From Chryseobacterium kimseyorum (GTDB taxonomy: Bacteria; Bacteroidota; Bacteroidia; Flavobacteriales; Weeksellaceae), in contig NZ_JAPDHW010000012.1 in NCBI RefSeq assembly GCF_025971945.1, positions 1 to 64,000 of the forward strand: a stretch of DNA of 64,000 bases. Reading direction: 5' to 3'. Below the pieces are notes generated by a model. It searched no databases and was not told the DNA's origin. It saw nothing but the letters and a program-made list of their open reading frames with translations. The position numbers and the translations under genes were made by a program. Positions 50,535 through 60,024 of the stretch are shown here, one piece after another; position 1 is the stretch's first letter, and the number at the start of each line of letters is the position of its first letter.

Positions 50535-51887
50535 TTATGAAATGCTGTACTCCTCGATCTTTCGGTACAGAGTGGCAATGCCAATTTCTAGAAGTCTTGC
50601 CGCTTCGGCTTTGTTTCCGTTGGTATGTTTTAGAATTTTCTGTATCTGCATTCGCTCGGCACTTGCCATAGAAAATGCAGACATCATTTTGTTCTGTGAC
50701 GACTGGTTCTGTTCCTGTTTTGAAAGGATATCTACAGGAAGACTGTCAGTTGATAATGCTGATGAATCTGTGAGAATTACGCTCCGCTCAATGACGTTAC
50801 GCAGTTCGCGGATGTTTCCTTTCCATTGATGGTTTTTTAAAGCTTTCAAGTAATCATCCGAAAAGTAAGTGATATTTTTTCCCATTTTGTGAGAAAAAGT
50901 CTTCAGAAAAAAGCCGGCCAGAGATTCAATATCCGCTACTCTTTCCCGCAAAGACGGTAGTTTAATTGTAAAAATATTGATTCGGTAATACAGATCCTCA
51001 CGAAAGTTTCCGCTTTCAATTTCCGTTTCCAGGTCTCTGTTGGTTGCAGCAATAATGCGGACATCAATTTTGGTGGGTTTACTGTCTCCCACTTTCAAAA
51101 ATTCACCGGATTCCAAAACTCTAAGGAGTTTTGCCTGCAGATCAAGAGGCATTTCACCAATTTCATCAAGAAACACAGTCCCCAAATTGGCTTCCTCAAA
51201 AATACCTTTAGAATCTTTTACGGCACCTGTAAATGCGCCTGCTTTATGACCGAAAAGTTCATTTTCAAGCAGTTCTTTTCCGAACGCTGAGCAGTTTACT
51301 GCGATAAAATTTTTCTTATTTCTGTTACTCGCATGGTGTATTGCCTGTGCAAAAACCTCTTTTCCGGTTCCTGTTTCTCCGGTCAGAAGAACTGTTGCAT
51401 CTGTTACAGCCACTTTCTGAGCAGATGAAATTGCATTGGTGATCTCATTAGATTTACCAATGATGCTTTTAAAAGACTGTTTAGAATCCAGTTGTTTCTC
51501 GAGCTGCAGAACTCTTTTATTGAGTGCCACTTTTTCAGCCGCCTTATAAAGTAACGGAAGAATCTTTGTATTGTCGTCGCCCTTGGTTATATAGTCGAAA
51601 GCTCCGTTTTTGATCGCCATTACGCCATCCGGAATATTACCGAAAGCGGTAAGCAAAATAATTTCAACGCTGGGAAACTGATCTTTCACCGTCTTCGAAA
51701 AGTCTACTCCACTACCATCGGGAAGTTTAACATCGCAGAGCACAATATCAATATCCGTAATTTCAAGTCTTTTAAGTCCGCTTTTAAGATTTCCTGCCTC
51801 AAAGACTTCAAAACCTTCGAGACTGATAATGCGTGATAAAAGTGATCTTATTTTCGCTTCATCATCAATGATTAAAATAGTATTCAA
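50535..51887 (-). CDS. NtrC-family sigma54-dependent response regulator
   Basis: This 450-residue protein has a receiver (Asp52 in LCDVKLPDG), a sigma54 AAA+ domain (Walker A GETGTGKE, the GAFTGA loop, Walker B VFLDEIGEM) and a Fis-type HTH at the C terminus (NKAEAARLLEIGIATLYRKI). It is the likely partner of the split KdpD-kinase system at the other end of the kdp locus; kdpE of the OmpR type is absent. A sigma54-dependent kdp operon is inferred. Confidence 0.92.
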   Translation of the reverse strand: MNTILIIDDEAKIRSLLSRIISLEGFEVFEAGNLKSGLKRLEITDIDIVLCDVKLPDGSGVDFSKTVKDQFPSVEIILLTAFGNIPDGVMAIKNGAFDYITKGDDNTKILPLLYKAAEKVALNKRVLQLEKQLDSKQSFKSIIGKSNEITNAISSAQKVAVTDATVLLTGETGTGKEVFAQAIHHASNRNKKNFIAVNCSAFGKELLENELFGHKAGAFTGAVKDSKGIFEEANLGTVFLDEIGEMPLDLQAKLLRVLESGEFLKVGDSKPTKIDVRIIAATNRDLETEIESGNFREDLYYRINIFTIKLPSLRERVADIESLAGFFLKTFSHKMGKNITYFSDDYLKALKNHQWKGNIRELRNVIERSVILTDSSALSTDSLPVDILSKQEQNQSSQNKMMSAFSMASAERMQIQKILKHTNGNKAEAARLLEIGIATLYRKIEEYSIS

Positions 51888-52007
51888 TGGGAGTGTTGTC
51901 TTAAATTATTAGAAAAACTGTTTAGTTCGGTGCGTAAAAATATCTGCAATATTTTGTCAAAGATAGATATTACGCGATAATTTTTCCTTTTAATTTAAAT
52001 CAAAAAA

Positions 52008-52808
52008 TCAGTTAAGATTCAGATAATTTTTAATGGTCTGCAAAACACCGAAATTATTATTGCTTGACGCTTCGAATTTCGCAGCTTCTTTTACAGATGG
52101 ATGCGCGTTTTCCATCGCATAAGAATATTCTGCTTTCTTCAGCATTTCAATATCATTCATGTAATCACCGAAAACCATGGTCTGCTGCGGACTAATATTA
52201 AGGGTTTTCTGAAGTTTTTCCAGAGCATTGCCTTTGTTGATATCTTTGTTCATAATATCCAGCCAGAATTTTCCGGAAACCACGACCTCAAGATTGTATT
52301 GTTGAAATTTCTCCAAGGCAGGATACAAATGCTCTTCAGATCCCTCCGGATGGTAAACAGCAATTTTAAAAATACTGTCATCAAGTGCCAATGTGAGATC
52401 ATCCAGCTTCTGATTTCCTGTATAGAACTGAGCGATGTAGGTGATAAATTCCTGATTATCTGTTTCGTAATACGCTCTCTTTTTTCCAGAGATAACCACT
52501 GTGGCTCCGGGAATTTCTCGCACAGCATTGATAATTTCCGCAACATATTGGTCATCGAGTTTATCAGCAAACAGCTCTTCATTTTTATAAATCATGTAAC
52601 CACCGTTTTCAGCGATGAAAGCCATTTCGCTTTCTATTTCACCGAAGTATTTTGTGATTCCCAGCATCTGTCTTCCGCTTGCAGGAACAAAAAGAATGTT
52701 TCGTTTTTTCAGTTCTTCATAAATTTCAGGAAACTCGGGGCTTACCTCATGTTCAGAATTAAGAAAAGTCCCATCCATATCCGTCACTATCAACCTAATA
52801 TCATTCAT
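52008..52808 (-). CDS. Cof-type HAD-IIB phosphatase
   Basis: This 266-residue protein has motif I VTDMDGTFL (Asp nucleophile), SGR motif II, a Lys in NKGNALEKL and GDYMNDIEML as motif IV. The cap domain is of type IIB. Family members dephosphorylate sugar phosphates or flavin precursors. It is monocistronic. Confidence 0.93.
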   Translation of the reverse strand: MNDIRLIVTDMDGTFLNSEHEVSPEFPEIYEELKKRNILFVPASGRQMLGITKYFGEIESEMAFIAENGGYMIYKNEELFADKLDDQYVAEIINAVREIPGATVVISGKKRAYYETDNQEFITYIAQFYTGNQKLDDLTLALDDSIFKIAVYHPEGSEEHLYPALEKFQQYNLEVVVSGKFWLDIMNKDINKGNALEKLQKTLNISPQQTMVFGDYMNDIEMLKKAEYSYAMENAHPSVKEAAKFEASSNNNFGVLQTIKNYLNLN

Positions 52809-52909
52809 ATATTAATCATTAAAAATCAAATATAGGGGATAATAATTTGTTTCATTGCTTGAAAACAAAACATAACAATATTTTAACAGAGAGATTTATA
52901 CTGCGAACA

Positions 52910-53632
52910 TTACTTTATGAGTTTGTTATTGCTCTTTTTGTAAAGCTTTGCATCAAATTTATAATATCTTGCCGCACGGTGCGCTACATTCACTTCTATT
53001 TCCTCCGACGGAATGATGTAGTTAAATGAAGAAACTTTTTTATGAAAATTTTTAATGTCAATATATTTTTCGTTCAACGCAATGTACAGCTGATACAGCT
53101 GTCTTATTGTGAATTTCTTAGGCAGAAGTTCGAAAATAATTGAAAAGTCAGACTCGATCCATTTTCTGATTTCTATTAACGATTCATTGATGATTTTATT
53201 ATGATCAAATGGCAACGACGGCACTTTATCAATCGGGCACCAGTCTACGGTGTCATACTTTGTGCTGTTGATTTTGTGATCGATTTTACATAAAGAAAGA
53301 TAGGCCACGGTAATAATTCTGTCGATATCCCGCTTGTATTCCTTCTCCATCCACTGAATATCAAGTTCGTTGCTGGCTCTTTTAGGATCTGCGAAACATT
53401 TAAACTGTTTCAAAACCATCTTCTTGATACCTGTGAGCTCATGCAGTACACGTTGCGCAGCATCATCAACACCTTCATCGCTTAAAATAAGGCTTCCGGG
53501 AAGTCTTTTCTGACGTTCCGGAACATTGCTCAGGTGTCGCTGAACCAATAAAATATTCAGTTGATTTTCGCGGTCAAACCCGAATACGACGCAGTCGACA
53601 GATACATAAGTGTGGATAAAACTCGAACTCAT
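52910..53632 (-). CDS. Nudix-type transcriptional regulator (NrtR/AraR-like)
   Basis: This 240-residue protein has an N-terminal Nudix domain (1-150) followed by a winged helix (160-240, KKFTIRQLYQLYIALNEK). The Nudix box (around LILSDEGVDDAAQRVLHEL) lacks the glutamates of REUxEE, so it should bind but not hydrolyse an ADP-ribose-like or sugar ligand. The start at 53632 is preferred to one 22 codons upstream that includes an unlikely aromatic stretch. In Bacteroidetes such proteins control sugar or NAD genes. Its targets are unknown. Confidence 0.87.
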   Translation of the reverse strand: MSSSFIHTYVSVDCVVFGFDRENQLNILLVQRHLSNVPERQKRLPGSLILSDEGVDDAAQRVLHELTGIKKMVLKQFKCFADPKRASNELDIQWMEKEYKRDIDRIITVAYLSLCKIDHKINSTKYDTVDWCPIDKVPSLPFDHNKIINESLIEIRKWIESDFSIIFELLPKKFTIRQLYQLYIALNEKYIDIKNFHKKVSSFNYIIPSEEIEVNVAHRAARYYKFDAKLYKKSNNKLIK

Positions 53633-53971
53633 GTGACAAATATAAAAATTCAGATGAAATAAAAAAACAAAAAAGTGACCGCGGGTTTTACAATGCAAAA
53701 ACAGATTTGAGAATTTCGAAGATTTGAATTAGACCAATTTTAAGTGATGGAGTGTAATTTTTATAAATATTGTTCGTCGTTTCTTTTAAAAAGTCACTTC
53801 AACACCCCCTAATTCTCCCTCAAATTTTGATTTTATAAACCTTTTTTTAAAACTAGAAAACAAATAATATATAAAAATATAACTAACTAAAAATCAATAC
53901 GATAGGATAAATTTACAGCAGAAGAATTGATAAATTTCTACGTAAAAATTTATAAATCAGCACCACAAACG
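53633..53971. other. Intergenic stretch upstream of the candidate ncRNA
   Basis: This region has no ORF with coding character. The right end leads into a possible promoter at 53972-54003. Confidence 0.4.
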
Positions 53972-54147
53972 TTTGGATCCATCTGTTTTCTCATCTATCT
54001 TTACTAAAGAAATTAAAAAGCGATACAGCTTTGAGATTACTTGAAAATATACGTGAATTACAAATAATTGACTTATAGATAAACTTCACACCACACAAAA
54101 TCTTTAATATTGAAAAAGGCAAAGCATTTATGTTTTGTCTTTTTTTT
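53972..54147 (+). ncRNA. Candidate small RNA with promoter and terminator
   Basis: TTTG at 53972-53975, 20 bp, then TATCTTTA at 53996-54003, fits the Bacteroidetes -33/-7 pair. About 110 bp later lies a hairpin with 10-bp wobble-containing stem (GGCAAAGCAT against ATGTTTTGTC, 54118-54139) and an eight-T run. No ORF of more than a few codons exists between them, so a transcript of about 135-140 nt (54008-54147) is likely non-coding. No known family was recognised. Confidence 0.45.
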
Positions 54148-54264
54148 GTTTGGGTAGATGATCATATAACTCTTCAAGCCACCAGTTAAGTAGGTAAACT
54201 TACACTGATAGAAAGATTTATTTAAAGATGATTAAGAGGTGATTGATGAAGCTCACTGTAATGC

Positions 54265-55401
54265 CTACTGATTAACCGTATATTTGATTTTATTCGCGAC
54301 AGGATTCGCATACATTGCTAAAAAACCTTTTCTCAAAATTTCATCATCGATATCGATACGCATTTCAAGTCGGCGTTCAAACAGCTGCTTTTCTTTTTCT
54401 GTATAATTTTCTGAGTATTGATGGGTATCGTACAGTAAATCGTATGCAATAAAATTGGTTGGCCACAGCTGATAATTCTGGATGATCGACTGATCAATGA
54501 TCTGCGCTATTTCCTGAAGTTGTTTGTTTTTATTGTCAGATTTAGATTCCAAATCATCGAGCTCAGCACAGAGAACATTTCCTGCGTGAAGGTGAATGCG
54601 CTTTTTCTGACCCAGTACTCCGCTCATCATAGTGGTAAAATCTTCATCTTTAGATTTCACATAGACCTCATCCTTTTGTTTGGCGACCAACTGGGGCATT
54701 TTCAGAACATCGGTAGGATCATACTCATAGGAAATCGACAGTGGAACAATTTTTAAATCTTTGAAAAAAGCAGAAGGTGAAACATGGTCTGAAGCCATGG
54801 CAAGCATTTTTAATACACCCTGCTGTGTAGCATCATTTCCGTCTTTGGTGCGGCCTTCGCGCTGTGCGATCCAGACAGAACGGTTTTCGGTTTTCAGGAG
54901 CTGGTAAATATATTCAGACATCAGTTGAGAACTTTTCAGCTGCTCACGGAGAGGCAAACCTCGCTGTACCAAAAAATTACGGTTCAGCTTCGCTAACACA
55001 TGGAGAAAAGTCTGTTTCACAAGATTATCACCAATTGCTGAAGAAGTCATGATAAAACCTTTTTCTAAAAGCACCAAATTCAAAAGTGAGGTATCTAAAA
55101 CAATATCCCTGTGATTGGAAACGAAAAGGTAGGCTGTATTTTTATCAAGATTTTCAAACCCTGAAGTAGTCAGTCCCTGAGAGCTGGTCTCTAAAATCTT
55201 ATGTATGGTATGCGAAATAAAATTCTTCTGAAAATCACCAATTGACTCAGTTTTCTTTAAGTTTTCTGCCCAAATATTTTCATCTGTTTCCGGAAAGGTA
55301 AAATTCATCAGCGCTTTCATCATTGGATGGCGGACTATACTTTGCACAGCTTCATTGACTTCACTATCATCAAACGGTCTGATATCATCGAACTTCGACA
55401 T
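54265..55401 (-). CDS. Acyltransferase of the PlsC/GPAT-like family
   Basis: This 378-residue protein has the acyltransferase motif I SNHRDIVLD, with an extra residue between His and Asp compared with HX4D. AQREGRTKDG is motif III-like and VPLSISYEYDPTDV is motif IV-like. The family acylates glycerol-3-phosphate or lysophospholipids. The ATG at 55401 is preferred to a TTG ten codons upstream. It stands alone. Confidence 0.85.
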   Translation of the reverse strand: MSKFDDIRPFDDSEVNEAVQSIVRHPMMKALMNFTFPETDENIWAENLKKTESIGDFQKNFISHTIHKILETSSQGLTTSGFENLDKNTAYLFVSNHRDIVLDTSLLNLVLLEKGFIMTSSAIGDNLVKQTFLHVLAKLNRNFLVQRGLPLREQLKSSQLMSEYIYQLLKTENRSVWIAQREGRTKDGNDATQQGVLKMLAMASDHVSPSAFFKDLKIVPLSISYEYDPTDVLKMPQLVAKQKDEVYVKSKDEDFTTMMSGVLGQKKRIHLHAGNVLCAELDDLESKSDNKNKQLQEIAQIIDQSIIQNYQLWPTNFIAYDLLYDTHQYSENYTEKEKQLFERRLEMRIDIDDEILRKGFLAMYANPVANKIKYTVNQ

Positions 55402-55688
55402 GAAATTATTAAGGTTTAATTCAGTTTGCAAAAGAACAAAAAATTATTGAAGACTCCCTATTAACTTTTAAAGACATTTGTATGTAATGAATATGTGTGC
55501 TTTTTATGATAAGCAGTCTCAGGAAATTCAAAGCATTTTTCCTATGTCAACTTTTTTAAGTATTTTAGATTCACTGAAAATGGATATGCTGAATTTAAAA
55601 GTTGAATACATTAAAACTTTTATGAACTGTCTTCTAACCTTTTCTGTGCACGATTGATGAAAAAATATTACACAAATGTTTCGAAAAA

Positions 55689-56279
55689 GTGAATAAACAG
55701 ACTGCTAATTTTTACAATAAATTTTCAATATTTTATCCACTGATAGACCTTTTCCTGAAACCTCAGAAAAAGAGGTTATTTCATGAAATCAACAGGCAGC
55801 CTTTTGGAAAATTACTCGAAATCGGCGTGGGTAACGGAACTCATCTGCCTCTATATAAAACTCATGCTGTCACAGGAATTGATACTTCTTTGAAAATGCT
55901 TGAGATTGCAAAAAATCACGTGGCGGACAGCACTCAACTCCTTCAAATGGACGGTGAAAATCTTTTGTTTGAGGATGAAACATTTGACTATGTGGTTTTA
56001 TCTCACACTATTGCAGTAGTTGACAATCCCGGCAGACTGTTGAAAGAAGCATACAGAGTACTACAGCCAGATGGAAAAATATTTATTCTAAATCATTTTA
56101 CACCCAATAATTGGCTAAAATATGTTGATTATTCTTTCCAACCATTCTCAAAAATACTTCATTTTAAATCAGTATTCCATATTGAAAGTCTGAATTCCAT
56201 AAGCAAATTGAAGCTTTTGGAAGAAATCAGATTTGGTACATTTTCATATTTTAAACTGTTAATTTACTGTAAAGCATGA
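55689..56279 (+). CDS. Class I SAM-dependent methyltransferase
   Basis: This 196-residue methyltransferase has motif I LEIGVGNGTHLP, the acidic loop GIDTSLKML and the post-I segment FDYVVLSHTIAVVDNP. It starts with GTG; no upstream ATG is in frame. It resembles the phosphatidylethanolamine methyltransferase group, substrate uncertain. Its stop overlaps the next gene's start by 4 bp. Confidence 0.87.
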   Translation: MNKQTANFYNKFSIFYPLIDLFLKPQKKRLFHEINRQPFGKLLEIGVGNGTHLPLYKTHAVTGIDTSLKMLEIAKNHVADSTQLLQMDGENLLFEDETFDYVVLSHTIAVVDNPGRLLKEAYRVLQPDGKIFILNHFTPNNWLKYVDYSFQPFSKILHFKSVFHIESLNSISKLKLLEEIRFGTFSYFKLLIYCKA

Positions 56280-56779
56280 AAAAAAACTACATCATCATTC
56301 TGCTTGCTTTATTGATCAGTCTTTTTATCTATCTGTTCTACCGGACTGAAAATACCGTTGTTACCAAACTTGCTATTTCTCTACTTTCCCGTGAACGTTT
56401 TGAAATTTTAAAAGACAGTATTGTCAGTACGGTTACTCTTAATGAACATATTATTAATTCTTTACCGGAAGGACTTTGGGTTTTCTGCATTACGCTAACT
56501 TCGAAAAATCTATATCTGAAAATCAACGATATAAAATTTGATTTACTTTTTTTACCACTTATATTTTCAGTCGGCCTGGAATTTTTTCAGCTTTTGGATC
56601 TAACCAACGGAAGATTTGATTTCTGGGACATCGGTGTTTCAGTAGTTTTTTGGGCGATTGCCCATTATTGTATTAGGTTTAATGATGAAGAACAAAATGG
56701 GCTCAAACCCTTTAACAAAAGAAGTATAATCTGTACTGCAACCTATTTCATTGTCTATCTTGCTCATGTGTGGAAGTAA
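56276..56779 (+). CDS. VanZ-like membrane protein
   Basis: This 167-residue protein has about four membrane helices (about 4-22, 66-78, 87-105 and 113-132). It contains the phrase LEFFQLLDLTNGRFDFWDIGVSV, which resembles the VanZ-like pattern (E-x-x-Q, R-x-x-D-x-x-D). Its role is unclear. It overlaps the methyltransferase gene, so the two are translated together. Confidence 0.7.
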   Translation: MKKNYIIILLALLISLFIYLFYRTENTVVTKLAISLLSRERFEILKDSIVSTVTLNEHIINSLPEGLWVFCITLTSKNLYLKINDIKFDLLFLPLIFSVGLEFFQLLDLTNGRFDFWDIGVSVVFWAIAHYCIRFNDEEQNGLKPFNKRSIICTATYFIVYLAHVWK

Positions 56780-56975
56780 TCGATGAATATAAATTTATTG
56801 TCACTCAAAATTTTCGATTTTATTATTATTTTTCTCATGTGAATAATTCTTTTGATCATTATGATTCACATCTATCATTGTTTAACTAAAAATGATGCAA
56901 AAATCACATTTATAACAGCAACTTAAGCGAATTGGAATACGTTTTGTTTAGCGTAATCATCTGAACTACTCACCG

Positions 56976-59459
56976 ATGAAAAAAAACAACTCAAGTCCGA
57001 AAACCAATCGCAAAAAATGGTTTTGGGGAATTACAATAACTGTTCTAGCGCTTATCGCAGTGTTCCCATTTGCACTCGACTTTTACCTTCAGAAAAAGCT
57101 ACCGGATCTGATCAATAAAAAAACTCCTTACAAACTTGAGCTTAAAAATTTTGATCTCAGTTTACTGTCTGGTGATTTTACCGCAACCGACCTTAAAATT
57201 TCGACCAAAAATCCTGAAGATAAAAAGATAACGCAGATTAAAGGTGGAATAAAAAAGATAGAAATCCGCGATTTTGGCGTTTGGAAAGCACTTTTCAGCA
57301 AGTCTTATCATGCTGATCAGTTTCTACTGTATGATTCTACTGTGGAAATGAGATTGGCACCGAAATCTGATAAAGAAAAGAAATCTTCAAAAAAAACCGA
57401 TATCCATATCAATAATATCGTATTGAGTAACGTGTTTGCTGACATCATCAACGCAGAAGGCAAGCCTGTATTTAAAGGGAAAAATATCAATATTAAACTT
57501 AAAGATATTCAGCAAAATGATGATGAAGCAAAAATCCCTCTTGCATTTAAAGAATTTAAAATAGATGCGCAGGATGTGAAAATCGGTGTCAACGACTTCT
57601 ATCAAATTAATTCAGATAAAATTTTCGCGGCTAATAAAACTTTAGATTTAAGAAAATTTCATTTGGTTCCAATCCAAGACCCTTCAAAGTATAATTCTAA
57701 AAATGTTTTTGACTTTGCATCTGAACGTCTTTTGGCAAAAGATTTTAACATCAGTAAAGATTCATTGATTGTTTCTGATATCATCTTCACACAGCCCGAC
57801 CTGAAGGTAACTTCAACCGGGAAAAACACCGTTGAGAAAGAGAAAAACCCGAAAGAAGTGGAAATGAAAATCGGGATGAAAAATATTGATTTTCAGAAAG
57901 GTAAAATTGTTGTTCTACAGGCGAATAAAGATAAAACAGCATCTGTAGATAATTTTAATTTTAAATTGACCGACATTGTTTTTGATAAAAATACAGTGAA
58001 AGAAAAAATTCCTTTCAGATTTACGAATCACGATATTGAGGCAGATAACATTTATTTGAAAGCCAACAGTTTGCAGGCTGTAAAAATTAAGAAGATCTCT
58101 TCTAAAAACTCTGATATTTTAATTGAAAAATTTCAGATGATCGCCCTGGGAAAGAGTGCTCATAAAGATCTTTTCAACGTTGATACAGAAGAAATAAAGA
58201 TCATTAATAATAGAACCAAATACATTGGCCAGAAACTCAACGTTCAGGTAGACGGACTGGAGATTAAAACTCCGGACATTAAAATCATTTCTGCAAGCCA
58301 AAAATCAAAGCAGAAAAAATCTGACACTACTCCACCCGAATTTGCTTTAAACCTTGGATTTATTAAAATTTCGAATGGCAAATTTGCACAGACCAGCCAG
58401 GGAAAGGAGAAAATGTCTGTCGGGAAATTTGATGTTCAGCTGAATCGTATTGTTTCAGGAAATTCATATCTTAAAAATGATTTACCATTCAAAATTAATA
58501 ATCATTTAATCTCTGCGCAGAAAGTCTTTCTTGATGCAGGAAAATATTACACACTGAAAGTTGGGGAGATGAAAAATACAGGGAAGCAGACAGAAATGAA
58601 GAATCTGCAGTATCTTCCTAAATATTCGCGTGCTGCATTCAGTAAGGTGATTGCGAAGGAGACAGATCTTTACAGCATTACTATCAAAAAAATAGGGATT
58701 ACCGATTCGAATTCGAAATTATTTAAAAATCCTGTGATTGACATCAGTGAAGTTGACATCGATGGTCTGAACTGTAATATTTATCATGACCTTGCGCCGC
58801 CTGATGATAATGATGCGAGATACCTGTTCAGCAAAAAACTTCGTGCTGTAAAGCTTCCGATGTTCATAAAAAATGTTGCCATTAAGAATTCCAGCCTGGT
58901 TTATGAAGAAGATGCAGAAAACAGCCAAATTCCCGGGAAACTTACTTTCGACCGTTTCGCAATAAATATTGCCAATGTAAATAACGGAAAAATCAAAGGC
59001 AGACCAACGACTATAAATGCTGACGCCAATTTTGCGTTTTACGGAAGCGCTGACACTACAATTAACTGGAAATTTGATGTGCTAAATCCTGAAGATAAAT
59101 TTACAATCAATGGTAAAATTCTAAAGCTTTCGGCGGATAATGTTAATCTTTTTGTTAGACCCTATCTTAACGTAACACTTGATGGGAATATTGATTACCT
59201 AAAGTTTGATTACTATGGAAGTAATGCAGGAATTGCAGGAAACTTCTATTTCAAATACAACGAAATGTATGTGAATTTACTCAACAAAAAAGGGAACGAA
59301 AGAAAGCTTCTGAGCAAAGTTGCGAACTGGTTTGTGAAAAACGAATCTACCGGCGAACCGAATCACGTTGTCATCGAGAAAAAGAGAGAAGCTGACCGAA
59401 GTTTTTTCAGCATGCTTTGGCAGGGAATTATGGAAGGATTGAAAAAATATCTCATCTAA
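56976..59459 (+). CDS. AsmA/DUF748-like large envelope protein
   Basis: This 827-residue protein has one N-terminal membrane anchor (KKWFWGITITVLALIAVFPF). A very long beta-rich repeat-like region follows, in which strands such as LELKNFDLSLLSGDFTATDLKI recur. This is the pattern of AsmA-like or bridge-like lipid-transfer proteins that span the periplasm. Function in lipid movement is inferred. The next feature is the small RNA promoter 10 bp after its stop. Confidence 0.77.
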   Translation: MKKNNSSPKTNRKKWFWGITITVLALIAVFPFALDFYLQKKLPDLINKKTPYKLELKNFDLSLLSGDFTATDLKISTKNPEDKKITQIKGGIKKIEIRDFGVWKALFSKSYHADQFLLYDSTVEMRLAPKSDKEKKSSKKTDIHINNIVLSNVFADIINAEGKPVFKGKNINIKLKDIQQNDDEAKIPLAFKEFKIDAQDVKIGVNDFYQINSDKIFAANKTLDLRKFHLVPIQDPSKYNSKNVFDFASERLLAKDFNISKDSLIVSDIIFTQPDLKVTSTGKNTVEKEKNPKEVEMKIGMKNIDFQKGKIVVLQANKDKTASVDNFNFKLTDIVFDKNTVKEKIPFRFTNHDIEADNIYLKANSLQAVKIKKISSKNSDILIEKFQMIALGKSAHKDLFNVDTEEIKIINNRTKYIGQKLNVQVDGLEIKTPDIKIISASQKSKQKKSDTTPPEFALNLGFIKISNGKFAQTSQGKEKMSVGKFDVQLNRIVSGNSYLKNDLPFKINNHLISAQKVFLDAGKYYTLKVGEMKNTGKQTEMKNLQYLPKYSRAAFSKVIAKETDLYSITIKKIGITDSNSKLFKNPVIDISEVDIDGLNCNIYHDLAPPDDNDARYLFSKKLRAVKLPMFIKNVAIKNSSLVYEEDAENSQIPGKLTFDRFAINIANVNNGKIKGRPTTINADANFAFYGSADTTINWKFDVLNPEDKFTINGKILKLSADNVNLFVRPYLNVTLDGNIDYLKFDYYGSNAGIAGNFYFKYNEMYVNLLNKKGNERKLLSKVANWFVKNESTGEPNHVVIEKKREADRSFFSMLWQGIMEGLKKYLI

Positions 59460-59469
59460 AATAAAAAAA

Positions 59470-59514
59470 GATGATTAAGACCATAAGGATAACCAATAAT
59501 TTACTTTACATTTG
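59470..59514 (+). promoter_or_regulatory. Promoter of small RNA copy B with Fnr-like box
   Basis: GATGA-TTAAGA-CCATA at 59470-59485 (two mismatches to the consensus), 21 bp, then TACATTTG at 59507-59514. The spacing and -7 octamer are the same as in copy A. Confidence 0.6.
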
Positions 59515-59517
59515 TAG

Positions 59518-59593
59518 AGTTATGCCATTCTAATGGTAAATTTTTTTTCATCATTTGTGTTTTTAAGCCTTCTCCAAGAGAAGGCTTTTTTTT
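59518..59593 (+). ncRNA. Fnr-box-controlled small RNA, copy B
   Basis: A transcript of about 76 nt is inferred. A short 5' hairpin (CCAT/ATGG core, 59525-59536) precedes the 28-nt U-rich core (59538-59565), which is identical to that of copy A. A terminator follows with stem AAGCCTTCTC/GAGAAGGCTT, a CAA loop and a seven-T run (59565-59593). The nucleotides outside the core diverge from copy A but keep the hairpins. It is located before the second Crp/Fnr gene. There is no ORF. Confidence 0.62.
59565..59593 (+). terminator. Intrinsic terminator of small RNA copy B
   Basis: A ten-base-pair stem with a CAA loop and seven T. Confidence 0.87.
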
Positions 59594-59955
59594 ATTATAC
59601 GTGGAAGGTCGAAATGGATTGAAACCTTAATCTTGCAACTAGGAAGTGACTATGGTAAGCTTTTCATTATTTAGATTAAAATAAAACATTCCTAACAAAA
59701 TTCCATAAAAATTGTGAGTGATTAAATAAAAATATTAATTTGATACATAAAGGCAAATATTAAACTAACTTTAGTAAATAATATTGAGCATTGCAAAAAA
59801 CAAATTGTAAGTGTTTGCTGAAACTGCCAATTCCACAAAAAACAGAATCTTTAATCACCTCGCTGAGAGATTATAAAAACTAAAGAGAGAATGCAGACTT
59901 TGTAAAAAAAAAGACTTTTACTTTTAAATTAAAATCATCGCATTAGATAATTATT
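59594..59955. other. Intergenic leader region before the second Crp/Fnr gene
   Basis: No ORF. A TAACTTTA at 59766-59773 is a possible -7 element but no Fnr-like box is at the expected distance. Confidence 0.4.
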
Positions 59956-59977
59956 GCAGTCTTTTAAGGCTGCTTTT
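59956..59977 (+). terminator. Short hairpin with T run in the leader of the second Crp/Fnr gene
   Basis: GCAGTC, loop TTTTAA, GGCTGC with one G-T pair, then TTTT. It is weak as a terminator and might act as an attenuator about 50 bp before the start codon. Confidence 0.35.
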
Positions 59978-60024
59978 CTGCTTTAATAGAAGTCATATTT
60001 TAAAAACTATAACAAACCAAAAAA

